From Actinopolyspora halophila DSM 43834 (lineage in GTDB: Bacteria; Actinomycetota; Actinomycetes; Mycobacteriales; Pseudonocardiaceae): 64,000 nt of DNA. The stretch spans positions 4,389,352-4,453,351 of the forward strand of contig NZ_AQUI01000002.1 in the NCBI RefSeq assembly GCF_000371785.1. Direction: 5' to 3'. Positions 17,110 to 27,163 of the stretch are shown here, piece by piece. Each line of letters opens with the position of its first letter. Position 1 is the first letter of the stretch. A program made the translations under genes and the position numbers. Below the pieces are notes generated by a model. That model was given only the letters and a program-made list of their open reading frames with translations. It searched no databases and had not been told where the DNA came from.

Positions 17110-18048
17110 ATGTTCATCGATGTACTCATCGCGGTTCTGGTCTTCCTCGCGCTCTGCGCCGCCGCGAGCGTGCGGGTCGTCAACCAGTACGAGCGGGGCG
17201 TGGTGCTGCGTTTCGGACGGCTCCGGGAGCGGAGCAGAACCCCGGGGCTGACCGCGATCATTCCCGGTGCCGACCGGATGCGGAAGGTGAGCCTGCAGAT
17301 CATCACGATGCCGGTACCGGCCCAGGAGGGCGTGACCCGGGACAACGTGACCGTGCGCGTGGACGCCGTCGTGTACTTCAACGTCACCGATCCGCAGCGC
17401 GCGGTCATCAACGTGGAGGACTACAGGTTCGCCATGGGACAGGTCGCCCAGGCGTCGTTGCGCTCCATCATCGGCAAGAGCGACCTGGACGACCTGCTCT
17501 CGGACCGGGAGAAGTTGAACCAGGGCCTGGAGGTGATGATCGACAGCCCCGCCCTGAACTGGGGCGTGCACATCGACAGAGTCGAGATCAAGGACGTCGC
17601 GCTGCCCGAGGCGATGAAACGTTCGATCGCGCGCCAGGCGGAGGCCGAGCGGGAACGGCGTTCGCGGATCATCTCCGCCGACGGGGAGTTCCAGGCCTCC
17701 CGCAAGCTCTCCGAAGCAGCCGCCGTCATGTCCGACACGCCTGCCGCGCTGCAACTCCGCCTGCTGGAGACGGTCGTGGAGGTGGCGGCGGAGAAGAACT
17801 CCACGCTCGTGCTGCCGTTCCCCGTCGAACTGCTGCGCTTCGTCGAGCAGGACCAGCACGGGCGCGGAGCGCGGAAGCCCGGGGCCGACCCCGGGTCCGA
17901 GACAGCGCCCCCGGCCGCGGCCGAGCCCGAAGCAGCGGACACCTCCGGTTCCGCGGATCCCTCCGGTGAGATCGGCACCGGAGAACCCCGGGACGAGTTG
18001 CCCGGGCAGCGGGTTCCGGAGGAACGAACGCGGACGACTCCGAGCTGA
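17110..18048 (+). CDS. SPFH/Band-7 slipin (stomatin-like) membrane protein
   Basis: A 312-aa protein. An N-terminal membrane helix (residues 3-19, IDVLIAVLVFLALCAAA) is followed by the SPFH core: VNQYERGVVLRFGR, PGLTAIIP, TRDNVTVRVDAVVYF and QASLRSIIGKSDLDDLLSDRE. A coiled-coil AEAERERRSRII region and an Ala/Pro/Glu-rich tail (about 255-312) follow. Slipins form membrane microdomain scaffolds. The usual partner, an NfeD protein, is not adjacent. It converges with dapE. Confidence 0.9.
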   Translation: MFIDVLIAVLVFLALCAAASVRVVNQYERGVVLRFGRLRERSRTPGLTAIIPGADRMRKVSLQIITMPVPAQEGVTRDNVTVRVDAVVYFNVTDPQRAVINVEDYRFAMGQVAQASLRSIIGKSDLDDLLSDREKLNQGLEVMIDSPALNWGVHIDRVEIKDVALPEAMKRSIARQAEAERERRSRIISADGEFQASRKLSEAAAVMSDTPAALQLRLLETVVEVAAEKNSTLVLPFPVELLRFVEQDQHGRGARKPGADPGSETAPPAAAEPEAADTSGSADPSGEIGTGEPRDELPGQRVPEERTRTTPS

Positions 18049-18068
18049 CGCGCCCGCCGCACCCGGCT

Positions 18069-19151
18069 TCAGGAACCACCCAGGGCGTGCCTCAGCACCT
18101 CCGCGCAGTGGCGAACGTCGTCGGCCGTCACGTTCTCCTGCCGGGTGTGGGCCAGGGTCGGCGATCCGGGCCCGAAGTTGACGGCGGGCATCCCCCTGGC
18201 CGCGAACCGGGCCACATCGGTCCAGCCGAGCTTGGCCACGGGCTCCGATCCGGAAGCCTCGACGAGTTCGGCCGTGGCGGGCTCACTCAGCCCGGGATGG
18301 GCGGCGCGGGCCGCGTCGACCACCGTGACCTCGAACCCGTCGAAGACCTGCCGCACCCGTTGTTCGGCCTCCTCCAGGGTGGTGTCGGGGGCGAAGCGGT
18401 GGTTGACGGTGACCACGCACTCGTCCGGCACGACGTTGCCCGCCACACCGCCGTTGATACCCACCGCCTGCAGCCCCTCGTGGAACCGCAGACCGTCCAC
18501 ATCGACAGCGCGCGGCTCGTACTCGGACAGCTCGCGCAGAATCGGTTCGGCCGCGTGGATCGCGTTCACCCCCATCCAGGCCCGTGCCGAGTGGGCGCGC
18601 TGCCCCCTGGTCCGGACCTCCACGCGCAGCGTCCCCTGGCAGCCCGCCTCCACCGCGGCGTTGGAGGGTTCGCAGACCACGGCCAGATCGCCGTCCATCC
18701 AGTCGGGGAGATCGCTCTCGATGCGGTTGAGCCCGTTGCGGTCGGCCGAGACCTCCTCGCAGTCGTAGAAGACGAAGGTCAGGTCGTGCGCGGGGTTGTC
18801 CAGGGTGGCCGCCAGGTGCAGCATCACCGCGTCCCCGCCCTTCATGTCCACGGTCCCGCAGCCGTGCAGCACCTCGTCGCTTCCGCTGCCGGTGCGGGTC
18901 ACCGGAAGGTTCTCGTTGATCGGCACCGTGTCCAGGTGCCCGGCCAGCACGACGCGCGACCGCCGCCCCAGGCCGGTGCGCGCCAGCACGGCGTTACCGC
19001 TGCGGACGACCTCCAGCCCCGGTGCGTCGGCGCGGAGGGCCCGCTCGACGGCGTCGGCCAGTTGGTCCTCCGACCCGGAGACGCTGGGAACGTCGACCAG
19101 CGCGGCGGTGAGTTCGACGGGGTCGGTGGTTAGATCCAAGCGCGGCGTCAT
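18069..19151 (-). CDS. dapE: Succinyl-diaminopimelate desuccinylase
   Basis: A 360-aa M20-family zinc enzyme that converts N-succinyl-L,L-DAP to L,L-DAP and succinate in lysine and peptidoglycan synthesis. Metal-site motifs are [32 protein letters not shown] and the C-terminal [16 protein letters not shown]. Length matches the actinobacterial DapE (Rv1202). It is divergent from dapD, the preceding step in the pathway, with 92 bp between them; shared regulation is likely, though I see no operator. Confidence 0.94.
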   Translation of the reverse strand: MTPRLDLTTDPVELTAALVDVPSVSGSEDQLADAVERALRADAPGLEVVRSGNAVLARTGLGRRSRVVLAGHLDTVPINENLPVTRTGSGSDEVLHGCGTVDMKGGDAVMLHLAATLDNPAHDLTFVFYDCEEVSADRNGLNRIESDLPDWMDGDLAVVCEPSNAAVEAGCQGTLRVEVRTRGQRAHSARAWMGVNAIHAAEPILRELSEYEPRAVDVDGLRFHEGLQAVGINGGVAGNVVPDECVVTVNHRFAPDTTLEEAEQRVRQVFDGFEVTVVDAARAAHPGLSEPATAELVEASGSEPVAKLGWTDVARFAARGMPAVNFGPGSPTLAHTRQENVTADDVRHCAEVLRHALGGS

Positions 19152-19243
19152 GTCCGAGTACCCTACCGCCGGAGGGGAAGCGCTCGACTGACTCGCCGGT
19201 CCCCCGACGGCACGACACCGGTGCTCCGACTACCGTTTGCACC

Positions 19244-20233
19244 ATGAGCAGCCCAACCACTCCCGATACGCAGAACACCGGCGCCCACGGTGTGGGAATC
19301 GCGACCGTCACCGACGACGGGACAGTACTCGACACCTGGTTCCCCGCGGTTCGCCTCGGAGAACCGGAACAGGCAGGCAGCAGCCGGTTGACGGCCGAGG
19401 AGGCCGCCGAAGCGCTGGGGGCGACCGGGGCGGAACTGCTCGGCCGCGACGACGCTCGCGGTGTCGAGGTAGTAGCCGTGCGCACCGGCGTGGGCCGGCT
19501 CTCCGACGCTCCCGCGGACACCCACGACGTCTACCTGCGGCTGCACCTGCTGTCGCACCGGATGGTGCGTCCGCACGGGCAGAACATGGAGGGCATGTTC
19601 GGCCTGCTGTCCAACACGGTCTGGACCAACCACGGTCCCTGCCCGGTGGAGGGCTTCGAGGCCACCAGGCTGCGGCTCAGCGCGCGGGGCCCGGTCACGG
19701 TCTACAGCATCGACAAGTTCCCCCGGATGGTCGACTACGTCATCCCCTCCGGGGTGCGCATCGGCGATGCCGACCGGGTTCGGCTCGGGGCGCACCTGGC
19801 CAGCGGGACCACGGTGATGCACGAGGGATTCGTCAATTTCAACGCGGGCACTCTCGGTGCCTCCATGGTGGAGGGACGCGTCTCGGCAGGCGTGGTCGTC
19901 GGCGACGGCTCCGACGTCGGCGGCGGCGCCTCGATCATGGGAACGCTCTCCGGTGGAGGCCGCGAGGTGATCTCCGTCGGCGAGCGCTGCCTGATCGGGG
20001 CCAACGGCGGCTGCGGCATCTCCCTCGGGGACGACTGCGTCGTGGAGGCCGGGCTCTACCTGACGGCCGGAACCAAGGTCACCCTGGAGGACGGCACGTT
20101 GATCAAGGCCGCGGAGCTCTCCGGCTACGACGGTCTGCTGTTCCGCCGCAACTCCAACACCGGAGCGGTCGAGGCCGTGGCCCGCACCGGCGGGAAGGTC
20201 GAGCTGAACGCGGCGCTGCACGCCAACGACTGA
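19244..20233 (+). CDS. dapD: Tetrahydrodipicolinate N-succinyltransferase
   Basis: A 329-aa left-handed beta-helix acyltransferase of the actinobacterial DapD type (Rv1201c), longer than the E. coli enzyme. It adds succinyl to tetrahydrodipicolinate. The hexapeptide-repeat region (about 165-275) includes [35 protein letters not shown] and [14 protein letters not shown]. The start ATG 19244 lies 92 bp from divergent dapE. The start spacing and family-like N-terminus ([15 protein letters not shown]) support the call. Confidence 0.95.
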   Translation: MSSPTTPDTQNTGAHGVGIATVTDDGTVLDTWFPAVRLGEPEQAGSSRLTAEEAAEALGATGAELLGRDDARGVEVVAVRTGVGRLSDAPADTHDVYLRLHLLSHRMVRPHGQNMEGMFGLLSNTVWTNHGPCPVEGFEATRLRLSARGPVTVYSIDKFPRMVDYVIPSGVRIGDADRVRLGAHLASGTTVMHEGFVNFNAGTLGASMVEGRVSAGVVVGDGSDVGGGASIMGTLSGGGREVISVGERCLIGANGGCGISLGDDCVVEAGLYLTAGTKVTLEDGTLIKAAELSGYDGLLFRRNSNTGAVEAVARTGGKVELNAALHAND

Positions 20234-20333
20234 GTTCCCGCGGGATCGGGCGAGCGCTCGCTCGGTCGGGCCGGCCGTCGGACGAACGGCGGAGCCGCTT
20301 GCCACCACCCACGCGGCCTGCACCGCCGCGGGT

Positions 20334-20427
20334 TCTCTCCCGTGGTGCTCTCGCGAGGAAGGCCCCGACGTCGTGCGGAACCACTGCCCGATGTCGGGGC
20401 ACCCGCTCACGAGACCGCGAGAGGTTC
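20334..20427. repeat. Dispersed palindrome family, copy 5
   Basis: Outer arms TCTCCCGTGGTGCTCTCGCGAG and CTCACGAGACCGCGAGAGG. Inner arms GGCCCCGAC (20361-20369) and GTCGGGGC (20393-20400) pair. The centre is more diverged than in other copies (GTGCGGAACCACTGC). It is flanked on the left by CACCGCCGCGGGTT and a GCGGC-N-GCCGC unit. It lies in the 443-bp gap 3' of dapD; the rest of the gap has no recognisable gene. Confidence 0.75.
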
Positions 20428-20676
20428 CACCACCCGCACCCGCCGAGCGAAGCGATCCGCCGCGCCTCCGCGGCCGCCCGCAGGACGGTCGAGCCGGGCA
20501 GTCCCTCGGTTCGACCGCCGCTTCGCTCACCACCCGCGCTCGGGGCACATCGGCGAACACGTTCGGGATGGTGATTCAGGTCTCCATCCGATCACTGATC
20601 GCTTCCGCGATGTCACCCTGCGTCCGATTGGTCCCGAAATGGGGCGCGCTACGCGCATCCCGCGAGGAGGAGTGGA

Positions 20677-21393
20677 GTGGAGGACGAGGGCGCGTTCGGA
20701 CGCGCGACCGGCCGGAACCTCGAGGACGACAGCGGCAAGCCCCGGTACCTGCGCTACCAACGAAATCTCATGCTCCCGCACTGCGGCCGCAGCGTGCTCG
20801 AGATCGGCGCGGGAACCGGTGAGTTCGCCTCGCACGTACGGGGCCCGGATCGCTACGTGCTCACCGACGTCGATCCGGAAGCCGCTCAGTACATGAAGCA
20901 GCGGTTCGCCGGCCGTCCCGAGGTCGAAGTTCACACGCTGGACCTCGACGAGTGGCCACGGCTGGACCGACCGGTGGAGACAGCCGTGGCGATCAACGTG
21001 CTGGAGCACATCGAGGACGACGCCGCCGCGCTGCGTTCGCTGTCCCGGCTCGTGCTGCCAGGGGGGACCGTCGTCCTTTGGGTACCCGGCTATCAGCGGC
21101 TCTACGGGGAGTTCGACCGGCTCGTCGGCCACGTCCGCCGTTACACCCCCAGGACCCTGCGTGACGCGGTCCTGCGCGCGGGCCTGACCCCGCACATCAC
21201 GAAGCCGATCAATTTCCTGGGCGCACTCGCCTGGTGGGCGATGGTGCGCAAGGGCAGTACCAACGCCCCGAACAAGCGACTGGTCCGGATCTACGATCGC
21301 TTCGTGGTTCCCGTGACCGAACTGACCGAGAAGGCCGTCCCGGCTCCCTTCGGCCAGTCGATCCTCTGCGTCGCACGGACGCCGGAAAGCTGA
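20677..21393 (+). CDS. Class I SAM-dependent methyltransferase
   Basis: A 238-aa protein starting at GTG 20677 behind GAGGAGGAG. SAM motif I is VLEIGAGTGEFASHV, followed by LTDVDP, AVAINVLEHIEDDAAALRS and LVLPGGTVVLWVPGYQRLYG. After that come GHVRRYTPRTLRDAV and a C-terminal helical part. This pattern is common to methyltransferases attached to glycosyltransferase or lipid-modification functions, but the substrate cannot be read from the sequence. It stands alone between dapD and the convergent dapC. Confidence 0.85.
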   Translation: MEDEGAFGRATGRNLEDDSGKPRYLRYQRNLMLPHCGRSVLEIGAGTGEFASHVRGPDRYVLTDVDPEAAQYMKQRFAGRPEVEVHTLDLDEWPRLDRPVETAVAINVLEHIEDDAAALRSLSRLVLPGGTVVLWVPGYQRLYGEFDRLVGHVRRYTPRTLRDAVLRAGLTPHITKPINFLGALAWWAMVRKGSTNAPNKRLVRIYDRFVVPVTELTEKAVPAPFGQSILCVARTPES

Positions 21394-21474
21394 GCGCGGA
21401 GTGACCGTGCCCGGAGCCGTCCGTTCACGACGCCTCGTCCACCTCTTTCGGGCCGCTTGCCCGGCCGGAAGAGC

Positions 21475-22623
21475 TCACCGGGTCAGCCGCTCCGCGGCTG
21501 CTCCGATCCGCTCGTCGGAGGCGGTGAGCGCGACCCGCACGTGCCACTTCCCCTCGGGACCGTAGAACGTGCCCGGGGCCACGAGTATCCCGCGCTCGGC
21601 CAACCACTCCACCGTCTTCCAGGCGTCCTCGCCTCCGGTGGCCCACAGGTAGAGGCCCGCCTCGGAGTGGTCGATCCGGAAACCCGCCTGTTCCAGCGCG
21701 GTCCACAACCGATCGCGCCGGTCAGCGTAGCGCGCACGCTGGGCACGCAGGTGCTCGTCGTCGCCCAGCGCGGCCGTCATGGCCTCCTGGACCGGACGGG
21801 GGACGATCATCCCCGCGTGCTTGCGGAGTTCGAGCAACTCGCCGACGATCCGGGGATCGCCCGTGACGAACCCGCCCCGGTAACCGGCGAAGTTCGAGGT
21901 CTTGGACAACGAGTGCACCGCGAGCAGCCCTTCGAAGGAGCCGCCGCACACCGCCGGATCGAGGACCGAGACGGGCTCGGCGTCCCAGCCGAGCGAGAGG
22001 TAGCACTCGTCGGAGACCACCACCGTCCCGCGCTCGCGGGCCCACTCGACGACCTTGCGCAGGTGCTCGCTCGGAAGCACCCTGCCCGTCGGGTTGGACG
22101 GCGAGTTCAGCCACAGCAGCGCCGGACGCTCGGGCCCCAGGGGGTGCGTGGCATCCGTGCGCACGATGTCGGCCCCGGCCAGCCTGGCGCCCGCCTCGTA
22201 GGTCGGATACGCCAGTTCCGGGATCACCGCGGTGTCGCCCGCCCGGAGCCCCAGCAACGTGGGCAGCCAGGCGACGAACTCCTTCGAGCCGATCGTGGGC
22301 AGCACGGCGTGTTGGTCCACACCCGTCACGCCGTGTCGCCGGGACAACGCCTCGACGGCTGCCCCGCGAAGCTCGCCGGTCCCGTGCGTGGCGGGATAGC
22401 CGGGAGCGTCGTCGGCGGAGCGAAGGGCCGCGCGCACCACGTCCGGAACCGGATCGACGGGCGTTCCCACCGACAGGTTCACCACCCTGTCGGGATGCGA
22501 ACGCGCCGTCTCCCCGGCGGAGGCCAGCGAATCCCACGGGAACTCGGGCATGTGCCGGTCTCGCGGCACGGACGGGTTCCGTCCGGACGCCGCGACACCA
22601 CTGGACGAGCCCTGCGAACTCAT
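21475..22623 (-). CDS. dapC: N-succinyldiaminopimelate aminotransferase
   Basis: A 382-aa fold-type I PLP aminotransferase catalysing the third step of the succinylase DAP pathway. The start ATG 22623 overlaps the fdxA stop (ATGA); [10 protein letters not shown] further in is where homology begins. Motifs are [35 protein letters not shown] and the PLP lysine in [15 protein letters not shown]. In M. tuberculosis fdxC and dapC (Rv1177-Rv1178) form the same pair. With dapD and dapE close by, three of the DAP steps lie within 5 kb. Confidence 0.93.
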   Translation of the reverse strand: MSSQGSSSGVAASGRNPSVPRDRHMPEFPWDSLASAGETARSHPDRVVNLSVGTPVDPVPDVVRAALRSADDAPGYPATHGTGELRGAAVEALSRRHGVTGVDQHAVLPTIGSKEFVAWLPTLLGLRAGDTAVIPELAYPTYEAGARLAGADIVRTDATHPLGPERPALLWLNSPSNPTGRVLPSEHLRKVVEWARERGTVVVSDECYLSLGWDAEPVSVLDPAVCGGSFEGLLAVHSLSKTSNFAGYRGGFVTGDPRIVGELLELRKHAGMIVPRPVQEAMTAALGDDEHLRAQRARYADRRDRLWTALEQAGFRIDHSEAGLYLWATGGEDAWKTVEWLAERGILVAPGTFYGPEGKWHVRVALTASDERIGAAAERLTR

Positions 22624-22940
22624 TCGCCCTGTGGGGGGAGGCTGGTGACGGGTTCGACGTCCTTGTTCACCTTGCCGACCTTGGCGGCCCCGCCCGGCGA
22701 TCCGAGCTCGTCGAAGAAGTCCACGTTGGCCTGCGTGTAGGAGGTCCACTCATCGGGGACGTCGTCCTCGTAGTAGATGGCTTCGACCGGGCAGACCGGT
22801 TCACAGGCCCCGCAGTCGACGCACTCGTCCGGATGGATGTAGAGCATCCGCCCGCCCTCGTAGATGCAGTCGACGGGGCATTCCTCGATGCATCCCTTGT
22901 CGAGCACGTCGACGCAGGGCTCGGCGATCACGTAGGTCAC
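22620..22940 (-). CDS. fdxA: Seven-iron ferredoxin
   Basis: A 106-aa [3Fe-4S][4Fe-4S] ferredoxin. It begins [24 protein letters not shown]; the second cluster motif is [12 protein letters not shown] (about 41-52). A C-terminal extension ends with the conserved [15 protein letters not shown]. It is a small electron carrier, similar to mycobacterial FdxC/FdxA, and translationally coupled to dapC. Confidence 0.95.
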   Translation of the reverse strand: MTYVIAEPCVDVLDKGCIEECPVDCIYEGGRMLYIHPDECVDCGACEPVCPVEAIYYEDDVPDEWTSYTQANVDFFDELGSPGGAAKVGKVNKDVEPVTSLPPQGE

Positions 22941-24267
22941 GGTAGCTCTCCTGCTTGGTACGTTTCGTCGTCCCGCGCCGAATTCGCGCGGCTGCCGTCA
23001 GTATCCCTCGGAGGTGCCCCGCACACATAGGCGGTTCCACAGCACGGGAGCGTGATCGAGGGTACTCGGCCGTTTGGCCACCGGTAAACGGCGACTCAGG
23101 GGCTCCCGGAGTCATCTTCTCACCCGGTTGACAAGCCGTGCTGTTCATCGACCCACTTGCCCCCCTTACGGGTGATCCGGCGCAACGCGAACCGTTGTCC
23201 CAGGTGACCGCCGAGCACGCTGACCACGGCACCGAGCGGATCAGCTCGTACCCCACCCCGCCCTTCGGATACGAATCAAGTTCGGATTGGTTTCCCCAGG
23301 GGGCACGTGCCATTCGCCACACGGCACGTCCGAGAGCTCCCCGCGCCGGAGCACCGGGCCTCGTCGACCCCCGAACCACGCGCCGCGCGGTAGGCGCGCA
23401 CCGAATCGAGCACGTTCAGCGGCCGAACGCGGGACTCCCCGTGTGAAGTCCGCCGCGAGTGGGTATCACGGGTATGTACGGGGTGTGCGATGCCAGGACC
23501 CGCTTCGTCCCCCGACCTCGGCGACAGTGCACGAAGCACACCACTCGTGGGCGATGAGGCAGTACAGGGGGCAACCGGATCGCCGTGCTCGGCGACCGGC
23601 CGCGCCCGCTTTCAGCCCGCACGGTGGCCGAGGAGTGACTCCGTTGCCCGGATCGGGGGTCGGCCGTTCCAGCGCTGACCCGACCACCCACGTGATGTGA
23701 GAGGGAAGCTGCCATGACTCAGCCTCGCGGCGCCGACGGCGCCGACCGCACGACCGGAGAAACCACGACAAGGCCCCGTACTCCTGGGGTTGCCCCGAGG
23801 GACGAAGCACAGGCGTGCCGGGGCGTCGTGTCGCCGTGAGCGGGGATCGCGGCCCGGAAAGACCCGCCCCCGACTTTGCGCTCCCGGACGCGTCCGGGAG
23901 CGCAAAGTCGGCAAGCGAGGGCCACGCGAGCTCCTGGAGCGCGAGCGGACCGTCCGCTGCGGCTCGGGTCAGGAGCGGCGTCGTGGTGACGTTCGCCTCG
24001 GTGCTCGGGTCGCCGCACGCATCCTCGCGCTCACCGGCGAAGGCGCCGCGACCGGTGGACCGGTCCGCGCCGCGCTTGCTCCGCCACTGGACATCGTCGG
24101 CATCGTTGGCGTGGCGATGAGATCGCTCGGCCCGATCCTGCACGGTCCTGTGCGACAACAGTTCAGCACCCTCATCGGCTGGTTCCCCCGACAGCGGCGT
24201 GGCCGCACCGGAGTGGTCCCAGCCGCCGGGTCCGACGGCCCTTTACCACGAAAGAGCTTTTCTCACC
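22941..24267. other. 1.3-kb region without a convincing gene
   Basis: Several long open frames cross this stretch on both strands, but none has family features, good ribosome sites or normal composition, and they overlap each other. The region contains the perfect 42-bp palindrome at 23870-23911. A 35-codon minus-strand frame at 23120-23227, ending in RITRKGGKWVDEQHGLSTG, looks protein-like but is too short to support. The region could be promoter DNA for fdxA plus decayed sequence next to the desaturase. Confidence 0.5.
23870..23911. repeat. Perfect 42-bp palindrome
   Basis: The left half CCGACTTTGCGCTCCCGGACG is followed directly by its exact reverse complement, with the axis between 23890 and 23891 and no loop. 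It lies in the gene-poor stretch about 360 bp upstream of the desaturase. No T-run follows on either strand, so a terminator role is uncertain. Confidence 0.9.
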
Positions 24268-25326
24268 ATGACCGCATCACCAGCACAGCCCCCGGACGAC
24301 AAGCTCGGCAGCGACTTCGCGAAGCTGTCCCGGTCGGTCAAGCGCGCCGGACTGCTCCAACGGCGATACACCTACTACGCGGTGCGTATCACGATCAACG
24401 CCCTGCTGCTCGTCGCGGGAGCCGTCGCGTTCGTGCTCCTCGGTGACTCCTGGTGGCAGCTGTTCACCGCCGTGTTCTTCGCCGTGATGTTCACCCAGTC
24501 CGCGTTCATCGGCCACGACGCCGGACACCGGCAGATACTCAACACCCGGCGTGGCAACAATCTCGTCGGGCAGGTGCACAGCACCATAACCGGGATCAGC
24601 TACGAGTGGTGGGTCGGCAAGCACAACCAGCACCACGCCAACCCCAACCACGAGGAGGAAGACCCCGACATCGAGATCGCCGCACTCGCGTTCAGTCACG
24701 AGCAGTCCCACACCAAGCGCGGACTGCTCCGGTGGGTGGCCAAGTACCAGGCTTTCCTGTTCTTCCCGATGCTGCTGGCCGAGGCGGTGATGCTGCGCAT
24801 CCGCAGCGTCCAGGCCGTGCTGCGACGCGAGGTCAAGTCCGTCAAGCTGGAAGCAGGGCTGCTCACCGCCCACGTCCTCGGCTACCTGGTTGCGGTGTTC
24901 CTCGTGCTCTCCCCGGGCAAAGCGGTGGTGTTCCTCATCGTGCACCAGGGCCTGATGGGCGTGTACCTGGGATGCTCCTTCGCGCCCAATCACAAGGGCA
25001 TGCCCATCCTGGCCGAGGGCGAAAAGCTGGACTACCTGCGCAAACAGGTGCTCACCTCCCGCAACGTGATCGGAGGCCGCGGGGTGGACTTCCTGCTCGG
25101 GGGCCTGAACTACCAGATCGAGCACCATCTGTTCCCCGGCATGCCGCGTCCCAACCTGCGCCGTGCCCAACCGCTCATCCGCGAGTTCTGCACCCAACGC
25201 GACATCTCCTACAGCCAGTGCGGCCTGCTGTACTCCTACGCCGAGGTCCTGCGCCACCTGCACGCCGTCGGCACACCACTGCGCCGCCCGGAACCGGTGC
25301 CCCCCAACGCTCACACGGGCACGTGA
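24268..25326 (+). CDS. Membrane fatty acid desaturase (acyl-CoA/acyl-lipid type)
   Basis: A 352-aa integral membrane di-iron desaturase. The three histidine boxes are HDAGH (83-87), HNQHH (119-123) and QIEHH (283-287). Two hydrophobic hairpins lie at about 45-80 and 160-255. Length and boxes match the FADS-like branch that includes mycobacterial DesA3. It probably introduces a double bond into fatty acyl chains. A reductase partner is not adjacent. ATG 24268 is preceded only by a weak GAAAGAG; GTG 24199 is an alternative, less likely start. Confidence 0.92.
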   Translation: MTASPAQPPDDKLGSDFAKLSRSVKRAGLLQRRYTYYAVRITINALLLVAGAVAFVLLGDSWWQLFTAVFFAVMFTQSAFIGHDAGHRQILNTRRGNNLVGQVHSTITGISYEWWVGKHNQHHANPNHEEEDPDIEIAALAFSHEQSHTKRGLLRWVAKYQAFLFFPMLLAEAVMLRIRSVQAVLRREVKSVKLEAGLLTAHVLGYLVAVFLVLSPGKAVVFLIVHQGLMGVYLGCSFAPNHKGMPILAEGEKLDYLRKQVLTSRNVIGGRGVDFLLGGLNYQIEHHLFPGMPRPNLRRAQPLIREFCTQRDISYSQCGLLYSYAEVLRHLHAVGTPLRRPEPVPPNAHTGT

Positions 25327-25568
25327 GTGTCGAGGAACGACGGCGGTCTCGAGGGATCACTGCATCCCGTTCGCCCCACCGCCCGCACGAGGTGGCGATG
25401 CGGGCCGTCGACCAGACGAGCGCCTCGATTCGAGGTCCCGCTCGAGCGGAGAGGCCGACACGACCTCATCGTCACCAACGCCTACGAAGAACTCGTCGCC
25501 GCCCGCACCCGCGAACGCGCAGCACGGCCGCCACGCGCTCGTCACTGATCACCTCGGCCGCGGTGCGC

Positions 25569-25952
25569 TTACCTCGTACGTGGCTGCTTGCCCCGGATGA
25601 TCCCGAGCATCGCTGCGGCGGGCAACGTCCCGCCTCCGATCAGCAGGTAGCTCCGCCAGTCCTCCGCGGGCAGCAGCATGTCCCCACCGGGCCCCATGGT
25701 GCCGAAAACGACGACGGTGGCGAACCAGACCAGCAACGGCCCCGCGGTGACCAGACCGTTCGACGAGAGGCGCCCGGCCACGGCCACCAGCAGCGGATTG
25801 GTGAACACGGCCAGAGCCACCGTGACGGGGAACTGCACCGAACCGATGTAGGAGGGCAGGAACAACAGTTCGAGTATCGCCAGCAGCACGGCGTCGAACA
25901 GCAGCACGGCCACAGTGCAGCGATCGACCCAGTTGCGGGAGTGCTCGCTCAT
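25569..25952 (-). CDS. DUF6113-like small membrane protein downstream of mshB
   Basis: A 127-aa protein with about four membrane helices (13-31, 38-58, 66-85 and 100-118). It is coupled to mshB by an ATGA overlap. M. tuberculosis has a small membrane protein (Rv1171) in the same place. Function unknown; the position suggests cotranscription with mycothiol synthesis. The 240 bp between it and the convergent desaturase has no supported gene. Confidence 0.8.
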   Translation of the reverse strand: MSEHSRNWVDRCTVAVLLFDAVLLAILELLFLPSYIGSVQFPVTVALAVFTNPLLVAVAGRLSSNGLVTAGPLLVWFATVVVFGTMGPGGDMLLPAEDWRSYLLIGGGTLPAAAMLGIIRGKQPRTR

Positions 25953-26863
25953 CGCAGCTCCAACGGGTCGCCGCCTGCCACGTCCAGTCCGCCGAACAGG
26001 TCCGCGCTCGGCGGGGAACCCTCCCCCTGCCCGAGAACGTAGTGCTCGGTGCTCACCACGGGCTGGCCGATCCCGTTGGACAGCGCGTAGGCGGCAGCGC
26101 CACTTCCGCCGTCCCGCTCCGCGGTCCAGAGCCGCACCTGGGTGCGGTGCGCGCGCAGCGCGTCGAACTTGGCGGGCAACCCGCCGGACACGTCGATCAC
26201 GGTGCTGATGACCGTGTCGTCCACGGCGGGCAACTCGTCGGCTCCGGGAAGGGGGAACGGCACCCCGTCGGTCACGGCCAGCCTGTCGATGCCGTCCCGC
26301 ACCGCGGCCGCGGAGGGAGTCGCGTAGAAGAGGCGGCGCACGGCGGGAACGCGCTCGGCCGCCGCCACGGTGATCCGGTGCGCCCTGACGTGGTCCGGGT
26401 GCCCGTATCCCCCGTCCGCGGCGTAGGTGACCACCACCTGGGGCTCGACCTCGCGCAGGATCTCCTCCAGCTGCGTGGTCTGCGTGCCGATGTCACCGGC
26501 CACCAGGGCCCGGGGATGTGTCTCGGGGGCGGCCACGGCGGTTTTGCCGTGCTGCTGCCACACCATCCCCGAATCACGCCAGTGCCCCGTGCCGCCGAGG
26601 AACCGTTGGTCGGACACCCCGAGTGCCGCGCAGGCCTCGTTCAGCTCGCCGATGCGGTAGCCGCCGAGCTGGTCGGCCGCGGAGGAATCGAGGCCGCGCA
26701 GTTCGGACGGGATCACTTCCCCCTCCTCGCCGAGGGTGCAGGTGACCAGCGTCACGTGTGCCCCGGCGGCGGCGTAGCGGGCTATCGTCCCGCCGGTCCA
26801 GAGCGTCTCGTCGTCCGGATGAGCGTGTACCAGCAGTAGGCGCGGTTCGGTCGTCAACGTCAC
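25949..26863 (-). CDS. mshB: GlcNAc-Ins deacetylase of mycothiol synthesis
   Basis: A 304-aa zinc deacetylase (LmbE/PIG-L fold). It converts N-acetyl-glucosaminyl-inositol to glucosaminyl-inositol, the second enzymatic step to mycothiol. Zinc-site motifs are LLLVHAHPDDETLWTGG near the N-terminus and GHPDHVRAHR around 145. TCTLGEEGEVIP and RFLGGTGHWRDSGM are typical of MshB, distinguishing it from Mca. Length matches Rv1170. Confidence 0.95.
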   Translation of the reverse strand: MTLTTEPRLLLVHAHPDDETLWTGGTIARYAAAGAHVTLVTCTLGEEGEVIPSELRGLDSSAADQLGGYRIGELNEACAALGVSDQRFLGGTGHWRDSGMVWQQHGKTAVAAPETHPRALVAGDIGTQTTQLEEILREVEPQVVVTYAADGGYGHPDHVRAHRITVAAAERVPAVRRLFYATPSAAAVRDGIDRLAVTDGVPFPLPGADELPAVDDTVISTVIDVSGGLPAKFDALRAHRTQVRLWTAERDGGSGAAAYALSNGIGQPVVSTEHYVLGQGEGSPPSADLFGGLDVAGGDPLELR

Positions 26864-27019
26864 CGCTCCAGCCTAGGAGCTGCCTTCTCCGAGGACGTCC
26901 CCGACGACCCCGTCCCACTGCGCGGACCTGCCCGCCAGAGGTCTCCAAAGCCTCAGGAGTCCTGTCGGAAAGCGGCGAAACCGCTTTGCATCCGTGCGAG
27001 CGACCGGCACCGCCGGGGG

Positions 27020-27112
27020 TATATCGGGCGCGGGCCTCGCGCGGACAGCCGGGACGTGGCGCAGGTGCCTACTCGATGTCCCGGCTCCCACAGCGAGGCC
27101 CCGGCCGAGGTT
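27020..27112. repeat. Dispersed palindrome family, copy 6
   Basis: Inner arms AGCCGGGACGT (from 27047) and GATGTCCCGGCT (27075-27086) pair around the centre GCAGGTGCCTAC (27061-27072). Outer arms GGGCCTCGC and GCGAGGCC also pair. It lies in the 300-bp gap 3' of the threonine-synthase-like gene and 5' of mshB. A GCGGC-N-GCCGC-like unit (AAAGCGGCGAAACCGCTTT, about 26970) lies just to the left. Confidence 0.75.
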
Positions 27113-27163
27113 CGGCCACCCGACCCACCACGCAAAGTTCCGCCATGAGTTCCAAAGCCCCGA

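Noticed and set aside
23466-24158. Minus-strand 230-codon frame and overlapping plus-strand frames around the 42-bp palindrome
   Set aside because: The frames read through the palindrome, overlap each other and lack any domain pattern; treated as non-coding.
25327-25548. Short plus-strand frame after the desaturase
   Set aside because: Arg-rich composition, no ribosome site and no family features; the HDLIVTNAYEELVAARTRE segment was the only protein-like part.
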